From Geosiphon pyriformis (taxonomy: Eukaryota > Glomeromycota > Glomeromycetes > Archaeosporales > Geosiphonaceae): a stretch of DNA of 64,000 nucleotides. The DNA is taken from contig JAAOMT010000480.1 of assembly GCA_016748015.1 (NCBI GenBank), positions 498,101-562,100 of the forward strand, read 5' to 3'. The notes beneath the pieces were generated by a model that was given only the letters and a program-made list of their open reading frames with translations, made no database searches and had not been told where the DNA came from. The position numbers were made by a program, and so were the translations under genes. This document shows positions 13,401 to 23,772 of this stretch, in pieces (the first letter of the stretch is position 1; each line of letters begins with the position of its first letter).

Positions 13401-13992
13401 AAAATTCCATCTTCTTTAAATAATCCATTCACTACTTTAGATCCAGCTATTATGCCATCACCAAGACTAAAAGTACTGCAATCAAAGAATAAAATATTTA
13501 ATTAATATGAAGAAAAAATAAACTTCCAACCATTTACCTTTTAAAATTTCCCCAAAAATCTAAAACTTGACCTTTTAGTTCATAAATTCCTTCAGAGGAT
13601 GGTTTCTCGAAAATATTCAAATAATATATAATAATAAACTCTTTTGTCAAGGCTGAAACATTTATTGCTGCTTTGTTACAATAAGTGTATTCATTAAAAG
13701 GAAAATCAAAATCAAATGCACGAACTGTGCTGTTTTTAAAAATAATTCTTAAATGCATTTTCGGTTTGTCAGGAAAAATACATTCATAAGAGGCATTTCC
13801 TTTGACCATTCTGATTAAAATTGGTCCATAATCATTTTCGTAACTTTCCCAGATTTTGAGATCGTTTTCTTCTTCCGTATATTCAAGACTTTGGTATACT
13901 TCGGCATATGCAAACAAAAGGGAGCTCAATAAAAGTGAATGAAGTATAATATAACATTGAAATTTAGAAATTCGAAATCTCCAAAGCATCAT
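10468..13992 (-). CDS. Large membrane protein with secreted ectodomain and C-terminal TM bundle (912 aa, 11 exons)
   Basis: My exon model on the minus strand is 13538-13992, 13347-13475, 12563-13269, 12102-12476, 12003-12029, 11565-11909, 11384-11484, 11201-11310, 11022-11127, 10759-10947 and 10468-10662. It totals 2739 nt (912 codons plus TAA). Every intron is GT-AG and every phase is consistent. The protein starts with a signal peptide (hydrophobic core IILHSLLLSSLLFAYA). A Ser/Thr/Asn-rich ectodomain of about 680 residues follows, with many N-glycosylation sequons. About six hydrophobic segments lie in the last five exons, including one carrying LFIEDIPQF. The tail is polar (ends LPEIEA). 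An E-D-[IL]-P-Q motif inside a membrane segment is known in XK-related and other multipass families, but I cannot assign a family. A surface sensor or receptor-like role is inference. Exon 5 is only 27 nt. Confidence 0.85.
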
Positions 13993-15095
13993 GGCAAAAT
14001 CTTCTACTGAGACGAGTGGCTGTAAAAAACATCGCTTGGCATTTTGTTAACTACAATTTTTAATTGATCAGCTTTTGTGCGGGGTTACACTACCGTTTGG
14101 CCGGAATAGCGAAATTTTTAAAGTTTGCAAATTGTTTTATGAATTTGATTTTCATTAACTGATTTTTCATGTCAATAGGTCGAGAAAACTAAATATTTGA
14201 TTCCTAAATAGGATGTTATTATAGTACACAATGGTTTTTTAGCAATATTAAATAAAGCCTTGAGTTCGAAAACGCAGGTACCAAACAAAATTGAAATCTA
14301 GACAAATTATCTAATATTGCCTGCATACTTTGTAAGACAGTTATTATAATTTAAGATTTTGATTATTATATGATTATATTTTATCGGTCCAAATATAAAT
14401 TTTAATAAATTCAATACCGCATTAAGTGGTCTTTTATTTGTAAATGGGAGAAAAATCAAAGCCTTTGTAAAAAAAAAAAGAAAAAGGTATGGACATTGTA
14501 AACAAATATTTTAATTAAAATTTTAATTTAAAAAGTTTGTCTTAATGTTAATTAGTATAGCATATCAAATTTAAAGAGATTAATAAGTTTTCAATTGAAT
14601 ATATGTCAATAATATATTTCAATTGAATCTAATAAATTTATTTCTCATTATAATGATAATTACCGAATTTCATTTAAAATAACATTTATAATTTATACTT
14701 CAAGTTGATTCTTGATAATAAAAATTTTGTTGTAGCATTTTCTTTAACAAGTTTAATGCTAGAGATAATTCATTAAACCTTTGGGTAAAAATTATGGCAT
14801 TATATATAAAAGCAAGTCAAAATAAATAATCCTGCTTTAATCCTAATATATAATTAAAATTTAAAAAAAAAGTTATTTATATGTTTCAGTTAGGAATAGT
14901 CCTAATGGCGTTTACCTTTGTGTTTGTTATTGAGTTTTAGATGACTATGTATTAATTTGGAGGTTTTTTTTAAAACGTTTTAAATTATATAAGCCAAAAG
15001 TGCTGAATGAAGGCTTCTAAAATTTTAATTTGGTGATATATCATGACGATGATGGTCAAGTGAAGACAATGTTCAATACAAATACTCTACAACCT
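13993..15095. other. Intergenic region
   Basis: The upstream region of the membrane-protein gene lies at 14.0-14.2 kb. I see no gene here. It is AT-rich apart from a short GC-richer stretch near 14,080-14,115. Confidence 0.55.
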
Positions 15096-15227
15096 TTACA
15101 TAATCGAGCATTGACCATTGCCGTTACCATCAGCTGGGTCACTAGTCGGTCCTTTGATAGAGCCGTTGGCAAGAAGGATTATTGATAGTGGATTGAAAGT
15201 GGATTGATTGTTTGTTGTTGGTTGCAT
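15096..15227 (-). CDS. 43-aa CaaX-box peptide, candidate lipopeptide pheromone precursor
   Basis: A complete intronless ORF on the minus strand. ATG at 15225-15227 sits in a good context (GAAAAAATG) and TAA at 15096-15098 ends it. It begins MQPTTNNQSTFNP, has a hydrophobic patch (LSIILLA) and a Gly/Asn/Asp tail, and ends DPADGNGNGQCSIM. CSIM is a CaaX motif whose X=Met favours farnesylation, followed by proteolysis and carboxymethylation. This size and layout match fungal a-factor-type mating pheromone precursors (short, no signal peptide, processed N-terminal extension, CaaX end). GC is about 42% by hand count against roughly 20-25% around it. A TATA-like element lies about 97 bases upstream. 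Alternatives are another small prenylated protein, the last exon of a prenylated protein, or chance. Family membership is inferred from architecture only. Confidence 0.6.
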   Translation of the reverse strand: MQPTTNNQSTFNPLSIILLANGSIKGPTSDPADGNGNGQCSIM

Positions 15228-15323
15228 TTTTTCAAATTATTTGATTTGCTTTCAAAAGTTATTGGTTTGTGTGCTTTTTTTCCCTAATTATTTTTATTAG
15301 ATAGATTGCGAAGACACGTCCAG

Positions 15324-15330
15324 TTTTATA
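15324..15330 (-). promoter_or_regulatory. TATA-like element upstream of CaaX peptide ORF
   Basis: TATAAAA on the minus strand, about 97 bases upstream of the ATG at 15227. The motif is weakly informative in AT-rich DNA, but it is followed by a GC-richer segment typical of a leader. Confidence 0.35.
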
Positions 15331-16028
15331 AAAAAAAAATCATAGTTATCTCCTTAAAAACCTATAATTTCAAATAATAACTTATTGTCCCGTTGTATCA
15401 TGATTTTAGCAAACATATTGTATTGTTAACATTCAAAAATATTGTTATTTAATTATCACTTATATTAAAAATCAGGCATTAAAGGATTTTTTTATGTTCA
15501 TGTGAGTTAGACATGCATGAACTCATGATTTAATAAAAAGATTTTCATTAAAACATGACACTGTTTTACAGAGTTTCAGGATTATGCTAAAAGCGTTTCC
15601 TAAATTTCCCTTCTCCAATTTCTAATGATAATCATTCTATGGTTTCAATAAGTTTGTAAAAAATAGTATATATCCAATGCGATATCTAAATATATTGTTC
15701 TTTATTTATTTAAATCCAAGAATTAATCGGAATAAGATCTAAAAAGTACCTTTGACGCTAAAGAAAGGTATTTTTTTTTAGTTTAAGTGGTATTTATTTT
15801 GTTAGAATAATTTTTTTTATTTCAAAAGAAAAAATATATTTCCTAATATGCAATAATTGGAGACTTTTTATAAGATTTATCTAATGAAATAAAATAATAG
15901 AGTTTTCAAAAAACAAAATCATTTTTAGCTTTTAAAATTTTTTAATCGGCTTTCGTTTTTTAGAGCCAAGGTAAATCATCTTTAATGAATGCTAAATATT
16001 AATTTCCGCTAGCTTACTTTAAGTAACT

Positions 16029-16488
16029 ATGAAAACCGGTTTAACTATCTTTGCTTTAGTTAAAAGGAAAATATTTTTTTGTTAAGCCTACTATCCCATA
16101 TTTAATTTATACCCTTACCTTTTATAATTTGATTTTTCATTTCTTATTATTATTAAATAAATATTATGCATATCTTGCAGGGAATTACATGTACAAATGT
16201 CCTGAAAAGGATATGATGAATTTTGTAACACCATGTGTAAACGGCGCCATGGTCCCGAGTAAAACCGGTTTATTAAGTAATTATTTTGATTATGACAAAA
16301 TTTCATGTATTCCCTCCCTTATCAATTTACACTACATATCTTTAAGGACTTAAAAAGGTTTTAAATGGTAAACAAACGTTAGTTTATTAATTTTTTGGCA
16401 GGAACCAACTTGGATAAATTTTTTGACCCAAGAACTTGGGATAAAGATGCTTATGATGATGATGATCATCATAAGCATCTTCTTCATT

Positions 16489-16556
<68 letters not shown>

Positions 16557-16580
16557 CATCATCATCATGGAATGAATTAA
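16029..16580 (+). CDS. Small histidine-run protein (108 aa, three exons)
   Basis: Exons 16029-16080, 16181-16276 and 16402-16580 give 327 nt in frame, with GTTAAG/TTGCAG and GTAATT/GGCAG intron borders. Exon 2 encodes a Cys-containing segment (NYMYKCPEKDMMNFVTPCVN). Exon 3 encodes KFFDPRTWDKDAYDDDD, a mixed His segment, about 21 consecutive His, a Pro, four His and GMN. The His run is written by a CAT microsatellite, so its length is probably polymorphic. A His run beside an Asp cluster suggests divalent metal binding, which is inference. The first exon (MKTGLTIFALVKRKIFF) is the least certain part; a different 5' exon is possible. Exons 2 and 3 are well supported by composition and splice sites. 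Confidence 0.6.
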
Positions 16581-17148
16581 ATGTCTTTTTCAGTTAGACA
16601 CTATCGGCTTCTTTAATCAAGAGAACAATTCTTTTAATTTGAGAAATCTGCACTTTTTACCTATAGTAACTATAAAGGAAAGAAACATTTGAATCAGAAA
16701 ATAAAACTAAAATAATTTTGCTAAATTCAAAGCTCTTTAAATTACGCCTTAGTGGATAAAGCTTATGTTTTAGAAAAATTATTTTGAGCTCAATTAAGCA
16801 AGAAAAAATTATCGTTTTCTCCACATTTTTAAATCATATTTGAATTTTTGCAGCCTATTCTAGAATGTGTTGTCATAATCATTTACATTTAAAAATTTCA
16901 GTCAAATTTCAAGAAAACCACAGTGCATAATCATGATTGAAAATTTTCCGATGAAAGAAAATTCTATTTGAAATAAGAAAGGAATTTCAACAATTCAATG
17001 ATTAAACAATAGGAAAAATTATCTTTGATCGCTAATATTTAAAACGTGTATGCATCAAATATCCATGTTTTAATTTAATTCAAAAACAAACAAATAAAAA
17101 TTTAAAAGTGGCGTTGCCATATGTTTTTGTGAATTAAATCAGGTTGTA

Positions 17149-17150
<2 letters not shown>
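16581..17150. other. Intergenic AT-rich DNA
   Basis: No gene or repeat recognised between the His-run gene and the poly(A) tract. Confidence 0.5.

Positions 17151-17211
<61 letters not shown>
17151..17211. repeat. Poly(A) tract of about 60 bases
   Basis: An uninterrupted A run of about 60 bases. It could be a slippage-expanded homopolymer or the tail of an old retroposed sequence. The upstream sequence has no recognisable retroposon body. Confidence 0.85.
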
Positions 17212-17213
<2 letters not shown>

Positions 17214-17437
17214 CTCGAATTTCACAGGTTACGCATAGGTGACGTTAATTTTGGCTAATATTTCAAAAAAATATTTCTAACTTTGATTTTTTCTTCACTT
17301 TGATTTTTTTTTCATCATTATGTGAACACACATTTAAAAATTTATTTCAAAGAAAAAATTGTTCAGATTCAACTTTTTTATTTTAAAATAATTTACCATA
17401 AATAATTTTCACAAAAAAATCTTTTAATTTACATTAA

Positions 17438-17438
<1 letters not shown>

Positions 17439-17470
<32 letters not shown>
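17439..17470. repeat. TA dinucleotide microsatellite
   Basis: About 15 TA units in non-coding sequence. Confidence 0.9.
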
Positions 17471-17475
<5 letters not shown>

Positions 17476-17639
17476 AAGTTATTCATTATTCTTGAGAAAA
17501 AAGTAAATTGCAAAGGCAATCAAAACTAAAGTTTAAAATTTAAAAGAAATTGATTATTACATAACAAAATCTTTGAGATTTTGGTGTTAATTTTAGAATT
17601 TTAAAATAAAATTCCTTTAAAAAATTTATCTTTGATAAT

Positions 17640-17775
17640 TTTAGCATCTCATTCCCTTTACGATCTACATATCCTGTGCAGAGATCTCGTCCACCAATAA
17701 AATGTTTATCCGAGAGGCATATACACATGCGAATATTGGAAGGAACGCAAAACCAAAATGCACCATTTATGAGAC
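17640..17775 (-). pseudogene. Exon-like segment of unknown gene
   Basis: On the minus strand, after an AAATACCAG acceptor, an open frame reads NGAFWFCVPSNIRMCICL and continues DKHFIGGRDLCTGYVDRKGN. Composition is far from AT-driven noise, with five Cys, and a possible GTAAAG donor follows at about 17663. No neighbouring exon or family could be identified. The plus strand also has a 34-codon ORF here, so strand is uncertain. Confidence 0.35.
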
Positions 17776-18166
17776 CTGGTATTTACTTGAACCACTAAAA
17801 AACTAAAAAATTAAACCCCTTTTTATATTAGCTATATATGGAGATGATAAGAAAACAAGTAATCAATTTAAAATGTTTTCATTCTATAGACTTTCTTAAA
17901 CCTTGTTTGAGTTGGGAGATTCGAGCCTATATTTTCTTCATTCTGATAGAGACTGTTCTTGCTCTTTCAAAAAAAAAAAGAAAAGATTCAAATAAAATCT
18001 TCTTGTTTTAAAGAATTTGAAAAGCCGAACGTTAATTTTGATTCATTTTAAAAAAAAAATCTGATATTGTTTGTATTTTTATTTAATGTTGAAATTATGG
18101 CTCGGAAAGTTTATTCCAAATAAAGTTATAATATATTAAATGCAACTCTATTTGATTTTAAAAATC

Positions 18167-18262
18167 AGAGAACCTGCAGAAGAACTCGGTCCAGGAGATT
18201 TGAGATCGGGATCTTTCCCAGTTAAACAAAGAAAATGGTTTACAAAAAGGTTTCACAAGAAT
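18167..18262 (+). other. Exon-like GC-richer segment upstream of the Zn2Cys6 gene
   Basis: After an AAAATCAG acceptor-like site the plus strand reads EPAEELGPGDLRSGSFPVKQ and continues to a Lys/Phe-rich end. The minus strand is also open in places. It may be a non-terminal exon of an unrecognised transcript or a relic. No function assigned. Confidence 0.25.
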
Positions 18263-18417
18263 TTTAATGTTCAAAATTTTTATTTTTTATTAAGTTATTT
18301 TATCCAGGTTTAAAATGTACGCAAAAAACTATAAAATAAGTCTTCAAATTTCATCTCTTTTTTGAAGACACAAATTCACTTTCTTCCACTGTCACTTTCC
18401 CCGATTTCTGAAGCATA

Positions 18418-19417
18418 ATGTTTTCTAAACGACATCATGTTACTACCGCTTGTCTAAACTGCCGCGAAAGAAAAGCGAAATGCACCGGCAAACCACATTG
18501 TCAACGTTGCTTTAAAAATAAACTCCAATGCATATTTGTTCAGCCATGCAAAAAAAGGGGTCCCCCGAAAGTCAAGCATGGCAATGAATTTATTGAATCC
18601 GCACGTACTAGGGCTCAAAGAATTGCTCGAAGCTTAACCTTGCCTAGCCTTTCAGAAGTGTCTTGGTCAAGTCAAAATGAATTTTTTATGGATTCAAGGG
18701 GATCATATTTTTCAAAGTTAAACACAAGCGATCAAATCCCTCGGTTCCCCCCGCTTTCGAATGATATTCTTTCATCCGCTGAGACAAAGAATCCTGTGCT
18801 ACGTAATAATGAATTTCAGTCACGTGCTTCATCTATAGAAAGTTTGAATAAATTTAATGGTAAGAAAAATTTTTAAAAAAGAATTTGTTGTTTATAAAAA
18901 CTCTTAATAATTTTTGCATGTTTCTTCTTATGCAGAAAGTTTACGCTATCAAGATTCATTTGATATTTTCCTGGATTCTGATTTTGATAATCACACCCTC
19001 TCCAACCAACAAAGTGAATTTTCTCAGTCCTTCCCACATTCAGTATATTTACCAATACCGACCAAAATTCTCGACTCAAAACATGTTGAGCTTCAATCAA
19101 CAGCGAAATATCTTAGCAATGACACAGGGCTCAGACACGATTGCAGTGTTAATTTTGACACTTTTTCATCCCCTTCACAATCTCCTGTTTCCCCCGTAGA
19201 TCATTGCTTACAAAGCCCAAGTAATGCACAAATTTCTCGTCCCCTGTCCCAATCTCCGCAATCAAAATTTAATTGGAATTTACCAAGTTTTGGACAAAAT
19301 TACAAGAAAGTCGAAGGGCAACAACAAAATTGGCCTTGCTGTGGCCCTAACGAATATGAAAACCTGTCTAATACCTTTGTGTTTGCACCAATATGGCGAC
19401 CAAAGGAGAAATTTTAA
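18418..19417 (+). CDS. Zn2Cys6 (fungal-type) transcription factor, 307 aa
   Basis: Two exons, 18418-18859 and 18936-19417 (924 nt), are joined by a 76-bp GTAAGA/ATGCAG intron in phase 1. Residues 12-38 carry the fungal binuclear zinc cluster with spacing C-X2-C-X6-C-X5-C-X2-C-X6-C (starts CLNCRERKAKC). A basic linker with KKRGPPK follows. Such proteins bind paired CGG-type sites in the nucleus. The remaining 250 residues are Ser/Pro/Gln/Asn-rich and look like a disordered regulatory region. No middle homology (fungal_trans) domain is visible, so this is shorter than typical family members. The ATG at 18418 directly precedes the cluster. Target genes are unknown. Confidence 0.9.
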
Positions 19418-20299
19418 AACTTATTAACTTGCTATTCTTATTTTCTATTGATTTTTTTCTACCCAAAAAACTCGCTTCGACCTCTTTTTCTTTTCTCTTT
19501 TCGTTCTTTTCTTCGACCAAAATTTAAGATCTTTCTTTTTTAAGATTTTTTGATTTTATCGCCTAAAAAATTAAGAATTTATGAAATCGCATTCAAGTTG
19601 TATGGTTGTTTATAATTAAGCTTACGATCTCTTTTATAAGCATCATTTGATTTAAGAATTTATGCAAAAAGACAAAAAAAATTAAATTACTAGGCCTGGT
19701 GCAATACTATTTTTAAAACCTTTAAATATATTAGCTTACGAAATTTCTCAACTCAAAATTTGGCACAATAAAGATGAATATTTTTTAGTTGTATTAAGTA
19801 AACACTTGGCATTTTTTTAGACAGTTTCGAAAACCTATATTACAATTCTTTGAAAAAAAAATTGAAATTCCAAAAAAAACCCATTTCAAAAAATATAGTT
19901 TCTAACTAAGAGTGTTTTATAAAACCAATTTTTTGCTGCTGTAGGATTCGAATTCAAAGGAAATAAATGTTTCAGATTCAATTTATATCTTTCTTGAAAT
20001 GATAATCAGTAGTTTCTTATAAATTTATTGCTTCTTAAAAAATTCTTGATCCCAGAAAAACGGAATTAAATAAATATTGGTTTGAAAAGTAATATTTTTT
20101 ATTTACAATCAATAATGAAATTTATTACAGCCAACCAGAATAGCGTAAAAATGACAAAATGATAATGTGAAATAATAGGTTATATTTATTATTATTCTAA
20201 AGGCATTTTTTTTTATTATAATTTGAAATTATGGGATTTTTTGATCAATAAAACAAAATAAGTTAAATTGAATTTAATAATCTTTATAAGTAGAGCTTT
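19418..20299. other. Intergenic region after the transcription-factor gene
   Basis: Probably the 3' UTR and spacer. A CT-rich stretch at about 19,465-19,520 is followed by AT-rich DNA without a supported gene. Confidence 0.5.
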
Positions 20300-22565
20300 A
20301 CTAAACTCATAATAATATATTATTAAGAATTAACTTTCAATTCTGTTAAAGTTGATATTTTCTAATTAATATTGTTTGAAAAATGTGTTAAATAAAATGA
20401 ATTAGATATCTTATATTTTTAAAAAAGTTTTCCATATTGTATTTCACATTTTCACAATAGAAAGAGATATTATTTATTTGTATTATTATATTCTTGTTCT
20501 CGGTTTATTTTTGGAAATTTTGAAACTTTAAAAAGTAATTGTAATAACATTGAAACTGTTTTTGGTGCATTTTTTGAATAAACTTTATTACCAGTTAAAA
20601 CAAAATAAATGCTGTTAAAACAATTTTTAATAAAGAAAAATATTAATATAATTATTTAATATTATATTGTAAAATCTCAAATTTTATTAAAAATGATCCA
20701 AGAACCAGTTTACAAAAATAATTCGAAACTCTTTAAAATTTTCTTATTTTTTACAAAAAACCATTAATAATTGATTTTAAATATATTTAATTTTTTTACC
20801 GATTTAAAAATGCTTTTTTAATACTTTACTAAAAACAATACTTTAATTAAATTTCAAAATTGTTTTTGAAATATCAAACAACAACTAATTAAAACTGTTA
20901 CTACTTATTTAAAAGAATTAAACAATAAAAATTTTTAAAATTTTTTTTTAAAATATTTATTGTTAAACTAAAAAACAAACTTATTTAAAAATTGGCTTTT
21001 CTTTATTTATTTTAACTAAGTATAATTTTACTAAGTTTTATATTATTTTTATTCTTAAAAGTTAAACTATAGGTTTGGTTTATACATTTTTTACATGTAA
21101 TTAATCATTCAAATCCAAGTCAATAAATAGTCATCTATTTTTCATATAATTTGTCAATTTTACCAAAGTAATTAACAAATATTTGTTTAATTTATTTACA
21201 TATTTAATTTTCAGTTATATTTTGATAAAACTTAATATTATTATTTAACATATTTTATATGTTAAATATTTTTTTATACTTATCAATAATTAAACCAAAA
21301 TCTCTAAAACCACAATATTTTGTAAAATAAGCTTTGTATTTGTATTTGAATTAATTAAAATTTTTGAATACACTGATAATTAAATTAATTAAACATTATT
21401 TTTGAGTTTTTATAAAAGCAAAACAATTTTAAATATTTTTAATAAAATTTATCTTAAAGTCATCAAAATGTCAATTAAATCTACCAAAAATTTAAATTTT
21501 TATAACTATTAATAGAATCAAGCCAAAAATATTACACAACTTAAATTCCAAAAAAATCAATTTAGATTTATAGATATCTTTTTAACAAAAATAAAATTGA
21601 ATATTATTAAAAAAGTAACAACTTTAACATAAAATATAAAGCTAATAAAGTAATTACAAATATTTTAAGTATAACAAAAAACTTTAAAAAATTCTCTTAA
21701 AAAACCAAATAATTTAAATTTTAGTATTTATAACAATATTAATATTTAAAAGTTTTTTATTAAATATAATTTTTATACAAAATATTAATTTTAATAATTG
21801 TCGTATTAAAAAATTTTTTAAACTTAAAGATAATAATAATAATAACTTTTTTAATAATAAGTAATATTAAAAAATGAAAAATAAAACAAGTCTAATTGCC
21901 AATTTAAAAAAAAAATTAACTTATTTTTCAATATATTCAATAAACAACAATTTTTTTAATTAGTAAAAATATTTAATATTATTTTTTATTATTAAAACTG
22001 ACTAATAAACAAAAACAGCTTTAACTGTTTTTAAAAACTTAAAATATATAATAGTATATTGTTATAAATTAATAAATTTTAGCTTAATACTTGAAATTTT
22101 ATTGAAAACACATAAAGTATTTTTGATTTTATTAAAGCAAATACATATAAAAATATAATTCAAATTTATAATAACAAAAAAAATATTTTACAAAATAACA
22201 TATTTTAAATTAAAAATAATAATCTAAAAAATACCAAACAAATACTTTTTTTAAACATTTTAAAATAGTTGGTAGCAGTAGTTTTAAAAAAAAAAATGTT
22301 TTTTGTTTTTTGGCTTTTTGGTTTTTTTAGTTATCTGAATAATTATTAAAAAATAATATTTTGACTATTGGATTACTTTTAAAACTTTTTAAAATAATAA
22401 TAATTATATTATAATTGATCTTAATTAGTTGTTTAAAAAATACTTTGCATAAAAAAATGTTTTTTTAATAGTCAAAAACTAATAAAAGCAATAGAAAAAA
22501 AGAAAATATTTATTACTTTTTTGCTTTAATTGTAATTATAAAAAAACAAAAAACAAGTTTTTTTA
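20300..22565 (+). mobile_element. Heavily decayed transposon copy, inverted relative to 5.9-7.5 kb
   Basis: Plus-strand 21.06-21.60 kb aligns with the minus strand of 6.7-7.3 kb over about 500 bases at conserved spacing. The whole stretch is extremely AT-rich with no open frame, as expected after long mutational decay. Its right end abuts the LINE 3' end. Boundaries are approximate and it may contain more than one element. Confidence 0.5.
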
Positions 22566-22569
22566 GTTT

Positions 22570-22871
22570 TTAGTTTTTTTTAACAATTTATTAAATAAAG
22601 TTCAATTACTATCTAGTACATAGAACCAAACTAAGTGGCTTAAACTAAATACAATTTACACTTATATTATATGTAACTAGTTATTTAGACCAGACAAAAT
22701 AATACTATATACTTATACAAATATGTATATTATCACTCAAACCAAAAAAGAAAAAACATGATTTGTGTTTACCAAAATTAATAACAAAAGGCTTAATAAT
22801 ACTAAACAACCTAATCATTCTATCCAATAGCATAAACACCATATTACAAAACAGTTCAGATATTAAACTAC
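22570..22871 (-). mobile_element. LINE (copy 3), 3' end on minus strand
   Basis: The minus strand of 22,705-22,871 encodes the C-terminus of the LINE ORF2 (ending FFFFGLSDNIHICISI). It matches the last residues of LINE 1 at 48.6-48.7 kb. The adjoining 22,570-22,704 is homologous to the LINE 1 3' UTR (48.70-48.82 kb). The copy is cut at 22,872 by the 5' LTR of element A. No upstream part of this LINE is seen to the right of A. Confidence 0.75.
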
Positions 22872-23718
22872 TGTTATTCAAGTAGAAAAACCAATCCAAA
22901 GTTATAAAAAAAACATGACCAAAAATATAATGACATGGAATAACACAGAATAATATGAAATAATTAAAAAACAATTCTGTAAAACCAAAAAAAATATATA
23001 AAACAAGTAATTATAAGAGTTAAAAAAAACAACCAAACAAAAATCAATTTTACTTTTCCTTATAATTATTACATTTTATAAAAATAAAGAACTTATTTGA
23101 AAACTCAAAATCATTAATATATAGTCATTAATTATCTTGTGCTTTAATCAAACTAATTATTGTTTTATACTTTTGTTTTAAAACAGATGCTCTTAGCATA
23201 AATGCCTCAAACTTTTAACAATCTGAACTAATTGCTCTTAATTATAACAATTAATAATATTAATTTTTCTTTAAAATTTTATCTTTTCTTTTATTTTTTT
23301 TCTCTTTTTTTTTTTTTTTATTCTTTTGTAAAGCAGCAATATAAAAAAATTGACTATTTGAAAATAGACTTTGTGATAGTCTGGTAAAAAAAGGAAGCTT
23401 TTTTTAGGTTTAGATATTAACATTATCTTGTTAGCTTACTAAAAAAGTAAAAAAGACACTGCCAGACTCTAATGATTATGCTTAACTAACTCAGAGAAGA
23501 AAGCTCATATTGACAAATTGCAATACTATACAAACTATAACTCTGTGCTTTATAACCAAAAAACTTTACTGGTAAATTCATCTTCAGTAAAAAATTTTCA
23601 GAAACTGATAAACCAAACACCACAAATAAACTTATAAAAAAATTTTTAAAGCTTTCTTTAATCCAAAAATCAGAGCACTAAATATTATCACTATATCTTA
23701 CTAAGTTTACTTATAATA
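22872..23718 (+). repeat. 5' LTR of element A (847 bp)
   Basis: It begins TGTTATTCAAGTAG and ends TTATAATA, aligned with TGTTACTCGAGTAG and CCGTAACA in C. It lacks the long poly(T) and the tandem repeats that lengthen the C LTR. A primer-binding-like TTTGATGCTCTTTGTAAG follows at 23,719. Confidence 0.8.
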
Positions 23719-23772
23719 TTTGATGCTCTTTGTAAGATTATAAAATTTTCAAAGACAAAACACCCCAGAAAT

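Noticed and set aside
16350-16568. Minus-strand poly-Met frame
   Set aside because: It is the antisense of the CAT array; the plus strand has the coherent spliced gene.
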